Shown one piece after another: positions 21,401 to 33,545 of a DNA stretch of 64,000 bases; within the stretch, counting starts at the first letter, position 1; every line of letters begins with the position of its first letter. The position numbers and the translations under genes are program-made. The notes under the pieces are model-generated. The model was not told the DNA's origin. It made no database searches and worked only from the letters and a program-made list of their open reading frames with translations. This stretch comes from Scolanthus callimorphus (Eukaryota > Cnidaria > Anthozoa > Actiniaria > Edwardsiidae): NCBI GenBank assembly GCA_033964015.1, contig CM066912.1, positions 14,791,399-14,855,398 of the forward strand, given 5' to 3'.

Positions 21401-24400
21401 TCCTCCAGATTTATAGAAAAACCTTTCAAATGTTGGACAAATGCAATTCTAGGTTGTTTTGACCTGTTATCAAGACGATGGAATTGGGTTGCGATTTGAG
21501 CTATTTTCTTGTCAGAGAAGTGGCCAGCAAGCGTGCGAGAACCCCTCAGAACATAGCTTTTTGTTCTGTAGTTCAGCATAGCAAATACCTAAAAGTTTCT
21601 CCACGAATATATTGCATTTTGATGTTCCCTTTTGATGTATAACGTGTATTTTTAAGGGAAAAACTTCCACCTTTCGCATCAGTTTATTGTCTGATTCACT
21701 CAACTCTTGGCTGTCTCGAGGCATTTGAAGAACATTTGAGTCTCAAATTGCTAAAACAAACTTCGAATTTTGCCAGCCTCGAACATCAGCGCTCTTGCAA
21801 TTCTCATAAGAAAGCCCCGGGAATAAACAGATTGTCAATTCAAAATGTTTTACCAAATGCTCCGCTGTAATGCGACTTCTGAGTTCAATTTCCGGTGTTC
21901 GATCCAAACTTTACGGATTTACGAATTCTGATAACGAGACCGAGATTTTATGTACGCTTTCCTGTTTCTACTTTTTCCTTGGGCCATAGGAGTCGAGGAA
22001 TCCATTACAAAAGCTTGCGATAGAATATTTTCATTTCTTACCTGACTTCGGGAACGAAACCTGTCAGCAACTCCAGTATGGCCAGTTTCAACTGCTATCG
22101 TCTCAAAACATACACTTGGAAATTAATTAAAACAATGCATGCACTCAAAACAAACCGCTTTGTCGGTAGATCTTTTCATTCACAAGGCTTTGATTGACAC
22201 TACTATTGTAAAAGCCTTGGATGAAGTATGGCTCTGAACAATGCTCTGTAATGATGTTGATATGTCAATGACAAGCTAGCACAAAAACTTTCAAAAGACT
22301 TTCTTCGTGGCATTGATCATGTTCTAAAAAAGTTAGAGAATGGACGCTCGTGTCCTATGGGAAATAGACCACTAATGAACAAAAATCTGCTCGCGCTAAC
22401 GCGCTCGCAGATTTTTGTTCATTAGTGGTCTATATCCCATAGAACACTCTCGCCATTCTCTAACCCTTACATAGTGTTTAGCGTTTTGTAGTTTTCTATG
22501 ACTACGTGACCTCATTTAATTTAGAATTTTATGACCAAAAGCAAATCAAGAAGTTTGGCTTCGGTTATTCATCATTGTCAACCTATCTGCTTATGATCAA
22601 GCTGCAAAACTGCAGGTAACCGATGCAGGTAATTCACTTAACAATAAAGTTCTAGATGTACGGAAAGTTTAAATAAATACATAGATTCACATTCAGTTAC
22701 TATTCTATAGGTAAATTCATTGCCTGACGAGGGAATTCCACGCTAAATTTCACGCGAAAAACCGATATCGCTCGAGTCGCGCAGCGACGAGAGCGATATC
22801 GGTTTTTCAAGTGAAATTTAGCGTGGAATTCCCGAGTCAGGTAATGGATTTTCTTTGAATCCCATGCCGGACATTTTTAGAGAATAAGTCTAAATTTAAG
22901 GGAATTTGACAGTGGATTTCGAGTGCTTGAAAGCCGCGCTAGTGCGAAAGCGATAGAATTTTCTGAATCTCAAAACGAAAGTCCCTTGAAATTAGGCTTT
23001 GCTGCAATAGCGAATCTTTAAAACATGAAATTACAATATATAAATGTTTAGATGAGAGAATTCATTCAGTTCAGTGTTCAGTGTTCTGATTCAGTTCAGT
23101 GTCGACACACTGAAAGTGGACTGAAGCCAATTTGACTATGAAAGCGATCGAGTCTACAAAGAGTTTCAAATGATTTGAATTAGTAGAATTATCTTACTGA
23201 TCGGAAATGTTTTAACTTTTAAAGCTTACTTGTTTGATTTCTTGTTCCCTTACGGCTTTCTGTCTCCTTTATTCATGGTAAAAAGTGCAGCTCCTGTAGT
23301 GTTTTTCGTTTTGCATGTGCTTTCCACCTCTAACATTTGACAGAACTTTATAATCGATGACAGAACTTTTAAGTCGAACTAGCCAACAGCTTCTCGTTGA
23401 AATTATCTTGTAAAGTAAATATCTGGACATTGCCTTGCATACCCAGGGTAGAAATACCCGAAACGTTGGAGGAACCAGAGAGATTTTGTTTCCAAAACTT
23501 GTTGTGTTGACCAGACGAGAGTTTTGTGTCTTGTGGAGGCGCGTGTGTGCCCACGTTTCACAAAGCGCGCGAAAAACTGTGATACGAAAATGGAGATAAA
23601 TACATTTCCCCTGCTTTTATCGTAGCTAACTTCTATAGGTAAATCCATTACCCGACGAGGGAAGTCCACACTAAATCTCACGCGAAAAATCGATATCGCC
23701 GCGACGAAATTTAATTTCGTAGAAATTTAATTTCGTGGGCGTCCTGTGTTTTCATTAGATTCTACTTTTGCAGCCATGTAATTCCACAAAAAATCTCCCT
23801 CGATTTCAGCCAATCAGCGCGCGAGATAGAGTCATAGCATGGGATTCTAAGTAGTATTTCTGGAAACAGAAGTTCAGAAAAAGATTAAGCTTGTTTTACA
23901 TATTGCTGACTGCTACACATGTAGGAAATGTGGTTTTAACAAGTGTTATTACAGGATTGGCAAGGTTTTCAGAAAACAGGAACAAATGAATTGCATTCTT
24001 CTCGTTGAATTTCAAAGTTTTGACAAGGAGTATAGTTTGTAATTGAAAAGGGTAGCGCATTCCGATAGGAACTATTGTTAGTTATTTAGCTGTTTTCATA
24101 GACGTACGTTCCCCAGAGAAAATGAATGACAGGTTTTATTCAACCATGATTTACAAAGGTCCAAACAAAAAATATACAGCTTGAGTGCATTCATTTGTTA
24201 GCAGAACACGAAGTATGTCTTTTGTTTTCGTACAAAACAGCCAGGCCAGTCAATCGAGTGGCTTTTTTTAAAAGCGCGACTCATTCAAACGGTATTTTCG
24301 TTTGTACCACGCACTGACTGCTACTAGTCAATTTGCATAACGCCGAGTAACAACATGGATCGGAACTGCTTCAAGCTGGAGTAACTGAAGGCAAGTTTCA

Positions 24401-26438
24401 GGTATTTTGCGCTCGTTGGTTGTTCTCTAAGATAAGATATGTAAACGATTTCATCTGTATTTTCAGGTTTACCTGCTTGAACACACTCTATGGGCCAGGA
24501 AACCAAGCAAGTAGGCTGGACAAACGCTTTATGGTTCAAGTCGGTTCAAGTGAAGGCGTTTCTCGGATATGGTGTTTTGTGGCGTTCAACGGGATTCGCG
24601 CATAAAGGATAATCATGCAGGAGCAAATAGAGCGGATTTCAGAAGACTGTCGTGAGTTATTCGCAATTACTTTGTAATTACACCTATAGGTTTTATTCAG
24701 AATTGCTGTAATCACGTTGCGATTGGTCTCACTACAGTCATATGAAATTCGCTCTATTTAACAATTAGACAGATAGTCATATAGATGCATAAACTGAGAT
24801 TATTGGTGTTTTTTTTTTTCTCGGGATAAGTGTATGGATTTGAATTCACTAGGAAAGAGTTTGGGGGTGACTAGATTGGGTAGCGGTAAGTAGAATGTCC
24901 ATGTATTTAACTGAGTTAAATACCTAATGTTTATTTTATGAGGTATTTAAGAGCGGCTCCGTGTTAATATCGAGTATCGTCGTGCAGGATAAAAAAATCG
25001 AAAATTCCCTAATTATTCCAGAAGAATACCTATGAGGTACTATTTATGGGAACGTATCTTTTTCTTCGATTAAATAAATATTTTTCCCTATCCTGACGGA
25101 TTCGGTTTTTCGCGGCCGCCGAGTAGCAAATTGCCTCGAGTGAAAGCCTCTTTTTAGACGCTCGTTACGAGAAAACGAGATGGAGAATACTAAAATCACA
25201 AATGCCAAATAAAAACGCAGTGTTTCCTCTGTCTCTTGCCCTGATCTGAATACAATCAGATTAAATTACTATATTTTGACATCTGGATGAAAGTAGAGCT
25301 CTTCACTCGACATTTCGTGTTCTCAAATTTAGGCCATTTTCAGGCACAAAAATTCGACATTGCTACATGGATTTGGCTCTAATGACCACATTCACCGGAA
25401 AGAGCAACATTTAAGCTTCAAAATAAGCAAATAAAATTTTGGAAGCTTGTAATCCGCGCCGCTGGGAGCGAGCAATAAACACATCACTTGACTGAAATGT
25501 TGACCTTTTGTTCTATCACGCAAACATACGCGATCATAAAACGTGACAACCAAACTAAAGTTTTCTTTCAAAATTTCAGTCGAAAGCGAGTTCTACAACT
25601 CAACTTCATTTGTAGGCACATTATGGGAACCCAAAATAAGAAATCCAGGCTTTGTTATGTCGATATAGAGGTATTATCAACACTAATTCAAATTCGATGC
25701 GATCACTAAAAATAGCAACACACGATGTGTTATCTTATTCAGCGCCTCGGGGTAACTTACATAGAAATATAACAGTATAAATAAGCTCAATAATGATATT
25801 AATTACCTTAAAATGAAGTGTTGATGCACAGAACGTACAGAAAACCACGTCAACTTGGAAGAGTTTGCACGAGTCATGGTGTATGTTGCCGAACAGAGTG
25901 AAACAAACAATCTGACATGTAACTGACAGCCGACCACAGGAATCCCACCCAGGATGGAACCGGTTTCTCTTTTTGAGTGAAATTCTACTAAGAATCCATA
26001 CAAATCGTATCTCATTCGTTTGGGAAGATTTCCTCTCTTTCTCGGAAAGAGTTTTAATTCTGTATGTGTGAAGCGAATTTTTTGGCGCGGGTTCTATGAT
26101 GATATATGATTGACTCAATCCGAGCTTCAAATGCACTATCATTCTTTCAATTTTGGAATGTACCTTATTTGCATGAGAACCCCTAAAAAATAACTATATT
26201 TTCTTACCACGCCGTTTTTTCATTTTCGAACCCCTAAAAAATACCAGATCGCAGATTTCAACCCTAGCATCCGAATATAGGGAGTCCCCCCGGCGCACAC
26301 GGCCGAGGCGCTTGCTACGCCGGCTAAGTAGCAGGGTAGTGGCGTGGTGGTCCAGTTATATAATCACTGTCTAGTCACATGTGTGCCTCCGTGCCTCCCC
26401 TGCGAGCAGATCAGTCGAGGAATGAGAATGGCCCTACA

Positions 26439-26664
26439 GATTCTCGAACCCAGAGCTCCCCGGCTCCTAACCTCGCGGGGGAGGCTCTGGTGGCAGCCAT
26501 TGACACATGCGCGGGTTATTACATACAGAGCCGTTAAGAGAAAGACATCCATGCACGCTCCAACGCTAAAAATCAGCCAATCAGCGACGGCCCTCAATTG
26601 GATGTCCCCAGAGCCTCCCCGCGAGCAGACGAGCTGGGGCGGGGAGCTCTGGGTTCGAGAATGG
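26439..26664. mobile_element. Nested MITE with CGAACCCAGAGCTCCCC ends
   Basis: GATTCTCGAACCCAGAGCTC at the left pairs with GAGCTCTGGGTTCGAGAATG at the right. GCCCTACA lies on both sides (26431-26438 and 26665-26672), consistent with an 8-bp hAT-type target duplication. The interior contains AATCAGCCAATCAGCGACGG. A truncated relative lies immediately left (26385-26430), so part of the flank could belong to the family. Related copies are at 43695-43916 and about 43925-44040 inside element 2. Confidence 0.65.
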
Positions 26665-26782
26665 GCCCTACACAGTGTTGATTATCAGGCGGAATTTTAT
26701 TTTTTCTGAGAAGAAATGGAGGGAGAAAAATGCATCTTCTAAGTCGTACTAAGTCAGACGACTTTCGGACTCAACAGAGTTG

Positions 26783-26818
26783 GCGGGGGAGCGGGGTGGG
26801 GGGGGGGGAGGGAGGGGG
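26783..26818 (+). repeat. G-rich run in element 1
   Basis: Almost uninterrupted G tract with scattered A/T/C, followed by a short AATAATAA stretch. Capable in principle of G-quadruplex folding. Run lengths of this kind are also error-prone in sequencing. Confidence 0.85.
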
Positions 26819-29040
26819 TAATAATAAGTAGTAGCAGGCAAGGACAGACAGGCAGCCAGCCAGATATTTTTATTTGACCTCGTATACATAAAGTACATGG
26901 ATGGGTAGCTCCAAATAAAACTTATTTAAAAGGAGGAGGTGTAATTATTACTATGTGCTATATTTCACAACCAGCAAAGCCTCTGTGTGAACTTTTGCGT
27001 TGCTACAACTCGAAGGGCTCAGCGTGAACGTGCTTCGCGAAATTTGTCAGCATCATGGCGCACGGCAGACACTCATCCAGTCCATAACTGTCCTTATATA
27101 GCTCGTATTTATTCGATCAAAGCTCACGCTCTGATTGGCTCTATCATGGTCACGTGGTAAAGCCAGCGGGCAACAATTTTCATTATTATCTAGCTCGCGT
27201 TTATTATCGGGAAAACAAAACTCGCTGTTTCCCAGGGAAGCAGTCATAAGTGTATAATGTAGCCCCTCGAAATTCTCGGGAAAACAAAACTCGCTGGTTT
27301 CCTTCGGGAGCAGTCATAATATAGACTAGATACGTCCCTTAGAATGCGTACTCATAATTAAATTATAATAATAATAATAATGGGTTACGCAAATCGGATT
27401 CCACGAGGTGGCTCTTCTTTCGTTGCGGGACCTACGGTTTAACGTCCTTATCCGAGAAGACGTGAAGGTCTAACCATTTGTAGATATTAGAGCAAGCAGC
27501 ACCTTCTCCTCAATTATTTAAAAAAGACCCTGCTGAGTGTTGGTCCGGCTAGAGTTTGAACTCCTACTGCGCTAAACCTAACCGGTCGTCGTATGTACTA
27601 TTTGAACGCGCCCGCCGAAATAATGAACAAAAGTGTTAGTTTTCATTAAAGAAAATTAAAATGATTACTAAGTTCAAAAGTAGTTATAGTTATGGTTAGT
27701 TCCAGTACTGGGATAATACATTTTACAATAAACCGGTTCCATCCATTGTGGGATTCCTGTGGTCGGCTGTCAGTTACATGTCAGATTGTTTGTTTCACTC
27801 TGTTCGGCAACATACACCATGACTCATGCAAACTCTTCCAAGTTGACATGGTTTGCTGTACGTTCTATGCATCAACACTTCATTTTAAGGTAATTAATAT
27901 CATTATTAAGCTTATTTATAGGGTAAACTGTTATATTTCTATGTAAGTTACCCCGCGGCGCTGAATAACATAACTCATCGTGTGTTTGCTATTTTTAGCG
28001 ATCGCATAGAATTTGAATTAGTGTTGATAATACCCCTATATCGACATAACAAAGCCTGGATTTTATATTTTGGGTTCCCATAATGTGCCTACAAATGAAG
28101 TTGAGTTGTAGAACTCGCTTTCGACTGAAATTTTGAAAGAAAACTTTAGTTTGGTTGTCACGTTTTATGATCGCGTATGTTTGCGTGATAGGACAAAAGG
28201 TCAACATTTCAGTCAAGTGATGTGTTTATTGCTCGCTCCCAGCGGCGCGGATTACAAGCTTCCAAAAAATTTATTTGCTTATTTTGAAGCTTAAATGTTG
28301 TTCTTTCCGGTGAATATGGTCATTCGAGCCAAATCCATGTAGCAATGTCGAATTTTTGTGCCTGAAAATGGCCTAAATTTCAGAACACGAAATGTCGAGT
28401 GGAGAGCTCTACTTTCATTCAGGTGTCAAATATAGTATTTAATCCGATTGTATTCAGATCAGGGCAAGAGACAGAGGAAACACTGCGTTTTTATTTGGCA
28501 TTTGTGATTTTAGTATTCTCCATCTCGTTTTCTCGTAACGAGCGTCTAAAAAGAGGCTTTCACTCGAGGCAATTTGCTACTCTGCGGCCGCGAAAAACCG
28601 AATCCGTCGGGATAGGGAAAAATATTTATTTAATCGAAGAAAAAAATACGTTCCCATAAATACTACCTCATAGGTATTCTTCTGGCATAATTAGGGAATT
28701 TTCGATTTTTTTATCCTGCACGACGATACTCGATATTAACACGGAGCCGCTCTTAACTCTGTATATACCGGGATGTTCCACTTACAGCTATTCAATTCTT
28801 TTCATCAGCCCCTCTCTTCCCTAGAGAATTTCAAATCCCTTCCCGGCTTTAAGTTACTTGCGAGGTATGTACGTTAGTTGGAGACCTCAAAAACACAATG
28901 GAAACCGTGTCAATCATGTAATAAGCCAGTTAATTACCTCGATTCTCGGCAATAACCCAAATACATCCCGCGGGCCAACGGCCCTTGGGATGTATTTGGG
29001 TTATTGCCTCGAATCTCGGTAATTAACTCTTACTTGACCA

Positions 29041-30696
29041 TGGCAGGATAATAGCGGAGCTCCAGCGCGGGCCGAAGGCCCGCGCAAGCGGAGCACCATA
29101 CCTAAGGAAAAAACGTATACTATCGAGTTGATTTTTGAACGTCACGGGCATTATGGTTCATTTTGATGACGTCATTGATGGCGTGAGGGAACGTGACTTT
29201 GGTGTAGAGTTCCTCTGATGGTCTTTGAAAGTTTGTCCAAGTTTGGCTTCTATAGAAGCTTCCCTTCGAGAGATATGATTTTTTCTTTATTTTTCTGGTA
29301 TTAAACCTATAGCGTACGCCGTCCGGTGGTGTCCGTCCGTCCGTCCGTCCGTCCGTGTACACATGGGAACCCTGTGGTATGCAAAGAAAAAATCATATCT
29401 CTTCAAGGGAACATGCTAAGACAACCATACTGGGATATTTTGTCTATGTCACAAGAGGAGGTCTGTAACACGGTCACGTGATGTGACGTCATCGATGACG
29501 TCATCTATGCTTGAAAAATTAATATCTCGTGAAGGGAAGACTCTAAAACAACCAAACTTTGGTAGTGTAGTCTAGGTCATCAGATGAGCGAAATGAAGTG
29601 GTCACGTGATGTGACGTCATCGATGACGCCATCTATGCTTCAAAAATTAATATCTCGTGAAGGGAAGACTCTAAAACAACCAGATTTTGGTAGTGTAGTC
29701 TAGATCATCAGCTGAGCGAAATAAAGTGATCACGTGATGTGACGTCATCGGTGACGTTATCTATGCTTGAAAAATGAATATCTCGTGAAGGGAAGACTCT
29801 AAAGCAACCAAACTTTGGTAGTTTGTAAGGTCACCAGGTGAGCGAAATGAAGTGGTCAGGTGATATGACGCCATCTATGCTTGAAAAATTATTCTCTTTA
29901 TTTCACTTTTGAATCATTCCATTTGGAGGGATTAATACCTTAATTTTTCTGATGGAGGTTTTTATCTCACTTGACAGGATGCTTATTTTCGTCCCTGTAT
30001 TTGTATTGTGTCAATGCAGCAACATACCGAAGAAAACACTGTTGTATACATGTCAAGAGACATTTTTTCTTAAAAAGCCTATAGTATATAAACACAGAAA
30101 GTTTTATAACCAGGAGCTCCGCTTTTATGCTTAACCATGGAGTATCGTGTTTGACCATGGTTTTCCATGATTGGCTACGTTTCTTGCAACCATGGTCCAC
30201 CATGTTTGACCATGGTAGCTGGACCATGGTCAAACATGACTTACCATGTTTCGCCATGGTTGACCATGTTTCAAATCAACATGAATAGCTGCAGGAGATT
30301 TGTGAAGCAACCATGGTCAACCATGTTCCCCCATGGTAACTGGACCATGGTCGACCGTGGTCAACCATGGTCTGCCATTGTCTATATGTCGCAGTATTCA
30401 AACCATGGTTGACCATGGTTAAATCTGGTGCAATTTAACGCACATGGTCGACCATGGTCAACCATGGTATTTTCATTGCCAAAACATGGTTGACCATGGT
30501 CCAAAACCATGGAAAACCATGGTCAAATCATGGTCGACCATGGTTCAACCGTGGTTGTGAGACTGGGGTAAGTACGTTCATTAGCACATCAAATCTAAAA
30601 GGGTTTTGAAGAGAAAGCTACTGTTGCAATTTGTTCCGGGTCAAAATGCAATATTACTGGACTAAATATATAGATTTAAGCAATGCCTAAAAGCGG
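29041..30696. mobile_element. Copy-2 GCGGAGC element and CCATGG array
   Basis: Duplicate of 17012-18686: GCGGAGC left end, (GTCC)n, 128-bp CRE-rich units, then the CCATGG array (about 30128-30556). The right TIR (AATATATAGATTTAAGC) is kept near 30665-30696. The left TIR is reduced to GGAGCTCCGCTTTTA joined directly to TGCTTAACC. Confidence 0.75.
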
Positions 30697-31236
30697 AACT
30701 CCAATCATACACACCTCACGTCTTACTCATAGGGAGCTCACCTTTACAGTTTAAATTAAGAAAATTCATGTTACCATTATATGCGATGATAGTATTAGCG
30801 CGTTCAGATTAGCTAACAAGTCGCGGTTTACGAGCGACAAAAGATAATCTCCTTGAAATAAAAATGAAAATAAGATTTTCAGCGAAATCCACAACAAAGA
30901 ATACTTGACATAGTATTTGTCTCATTGTACTAGCTAAATCTAACATGTGACAAGGAAATTAAGGCTAGAATATCAGAAATGGCCTGTTTACATAAGGCAA
31001 ATCAGGGCCAAAAAGTCAAGCTTACTCAAAACTATAATTCGAGTTTAGTTTACAGTTGACGCGGTTTCCAATGTTATTCGTAGGGAATTAACTCGGATAA
31101 TGGCTCTCAACAAACTAAAAGTCGGGGAGGGATTTGAATTCTCCAGGGAAAGGTTGGGGTTGATCAATAGAATTGAATTGAATTTCTAGGTAAATATATT
31201 GCTCATTATGGATTCATAGGTAAGTATATGGCTCAT

Positions 31237-32286
31237 TAGTATATACTACACGGGAACCTCCATAGATCGCGCGTTTTGATTGGTTCGCTATCTCGGGATA
31301 ATGCCACAATATTCCGAGATCGAAAGCATTATTCCGAGATTGAGAAGCCCGAGTGCAAGTGGTTCGGATATTTTTACTTTCTAAAGGAACTATTTGATTC
31401 GAAATGCAACGGAAAAATCATTCTCAATTAACTTATGTTGTCTCTTAGTTTTTCAAGGTGAATCAGAGAGAGAATGTATTTCTTGAACTTCGAAAATGTG
31501 CTGTTCTTGTTTTTCAGTTCTTCAGAATCACAGAGATCGATGATTCGTTCACGGCACTTTTGCGACGAATTACATTCACAACAACATATTAATTAAGGCA
31601 ATTTTGTCGAAAACATATCTACTTTGCCGAACATTTACATGTACCTGTAGGTTGGAAGGGACAGTAAATCGTAGAAGCCAGTCATTGAGTGCAGTTTAAG
31701 AGAGAATTTCAGTTAAGCTTACCGTCGACTTTTGATTCGCTTGATCGCGAGCCATCCGACATCAAACGTATTTAAAGTGGTCTGTCTTAGTTTTATGAAC
31801 AAGGTCTTCCTCGTTGTCCCAGAGTTTGAAGATGTTAATTTCCCAATTTCTGTTTGAATATTCAAAACGAATCTTGAATTTATCTGCCAGCAGGTTGAAA
31901 AATATAGTCATCCATCGGTGGTGAAATGGCGACCAAAGGCAAAGTGTTTTCAGCGAAGCAACTCTGCAGTTTCACAATCCATAATCCAAGGCACAAAATG
32001 CGAATTTATCCCTTGAATCCATCCTTGCAACCTTCTAAAACTTAAATCGTTTATCGTAGTCGATATTAAGGTTTTAAAACAAGTGTTTTCTAGCGTTTTT
32101 GCTTCTCTAAAACAGCAGCAAGTTTCCACCATGTGTTCAGTAGCCGAATGCTTGTAGTGAAGTCTGACGTAATGTCACGTGCGTGACAGACGTCACGCAT
32201 ACAGAAAGAGGCTACAAAATGTCGGCAAATGCCACATATAAGTGTCGTTCGGATATTTTTGGAGTGTTCCCGTGTAGTATATACTA
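31237..32286. mobile_element. TIR element, TAGTATATACTACACGG ends, copy 2
   Basis: Duplicate of 19224-20277 with only a few single-base differences. Confidence 0.6.
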
Positions 32287-33091
32287 AAACAATTATTCTC
32301 CTCAGGCTCAGTGAATAATGGCGAATAGTCCCCTCGACCTCCGGTCTTGGGGAATATTCGCCACTATTCACTTCGCCTTCGAAATGCCAAAGTTTTACCT
32401 AATGCTTCAACATCATGCTTCTTTTCTCAAAAGATAATAGGGCTCTAGCTTAAAATCAGCCAATTCATGAAACCAATCACACAGTAATGTTGCAATCAAT
32501 TTCAACTCACCGCTTGATTGAAGTTAGGCCTTTTCCCTGTAGTACTTTTGAGAATACAAGTAACGCTCGAACAAAGCGATGATCAGCATAGCGTAAAAGC
32601 GACAGGACATTTGCCATCCAGAATTGAGCAAGATCGGAGACACACTCCAAGCCATGTTGTAGCACTATACCGTTGCTTTATTTTAGCGGGTTCAGTACGA
32701 AAATTGCGAATTGGCCAATCATATGTGACCTCAGCTCGAACCATGTTTCGCTCGGTCAAAGTGCAAGTGACGCCTGTAAGCAGCAGTTTATGCATTGATA
32801 TTTGCATGCTACGCTGTGAATCCTTTTTACTTATATTTGCAATTGAAATTATCGACTTAGCACTTTTCTATATTTGAGTTATCTCCAATTCGAACTCTCG
32901 AACTAAAGGAATTCGTTTGAAATTAGTCATACGTTCTCTTCAAAATGTGACAACAGTGATCTTCTGTGTTATACTTGGTTATGTGCATTTGCCTTTGGTT
33001 ATAATGTACCAGCGTGTCATATTTTAAATTGCAAGTAGTTGAATGGCTATTGTGTCTTATGTGCCTTGGTGGAGTCAAATATTCTACTATT

Positions 33092-33545
33092 TCAGACCTC
33101 TGTCATATGTTTGCACTTTTTTTTTTACTTTTTGTCATATGTGTCTGACTGAGTCATATGTTGAGGTTGATATATGACATACCCTAGACCAGTTTTTGTC
33201 ATATGTTCGGCCGTGGTAACGAGTTCTCGAGTTCTGTCATAAAGAGATACATATGACACCCCAAAAGTGAAACATATGAATTGCATCTTTGTCATATGAT
33301 TCAATTCCTGTCATATGTTGCCACAGGCTAGCGCTTTTTCTGTCATATAAAAGGCTTGTTGTCATATACATGTCATATGTTCTCTTGGATTGTCATATAT
33401 TCCCGAAGTCTAGAAGCCTGTTCCTCGAAAATCCTTCCGAACTCCCGATTTTGAAAACGTACGCCTGTCATATGTTTTTCTCATATGTCATATGTTTTTA
33501 ATATATTTTTCACATGTTTGTCCATAGGTTTGTCATATGTTTCTG
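33092..33545. repeat. GTCATATGT repeat cluster, complete copy
   Basis: Same cluster as 21090-21400, but it continues across the duplication edge at 33408 into unique sequence, with further TGTCATATG motifs near 33467, 33486, 33533 and a TATCATATGTCC near 33577. It shows that the right duplication breakpoint lies inside this cluster. Confidence 0.85.

Larger units (their letters stand above)
24951..28752. mobile_element. Foldback DNA transposon at TTAA, element 1
   Basis: 3,802 bp beginning GAGCGGCTCCGTG and ending CACGGAGCCGCTC, flanked on both sides by TTAA (24947-24950 and 28753-28756). The inverted arms are about 1.02 kb each (24951-25966 and 27732-28752) and nearly identical. The 1.77-kb middle has no transposase frame; it holds a nested MITE, poly-G and an ATA microsatellite. 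TTAA duplication is known for piggyBac and Kolobok-type elements. The tips lack the CCY start usual for piggyBac, so Kolobok-like is my weak preference. Open frames in the arms (for example 25488-25709 and its mirror at 27995-28216) are reflections of the same non-coding sequence. Confidence 0.9.
21401..33408 (+). repeat. Tandem duplication, copy 2 (with 3.8-kb insertion)
   Basis: Second copy of 13168-21400, offset 8,233 bp up to the insertion at 24951. After subtracting the 3,802-bp insertion the length is within about 30 bp of copy 1, mostly explained by a 24-bp deletion near 30127. Left, middle and right junctions read AAATAA|TCCTCC, CCGAAG|TCCTCC and CCGAAG|TCTAGA, so the only shared bases at the junction are TC. 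It contains duplicates of every small element listed for copy 1. Confidence 0.95.

Noticed and set aside
26344..26709. 121-codon plus frame in element 1
   Set aside because: It spans the nested MITE and GC-rich sequence; similar frames at 43692-43964 follow the MITE, not a protein family.
25488..28216. Mirrored frames MTEMLTFCSITQTYA and MTEMLTFCPITQTYA
   Set aside because: The same non-coding sequence read in the two inverted arms of element 1.
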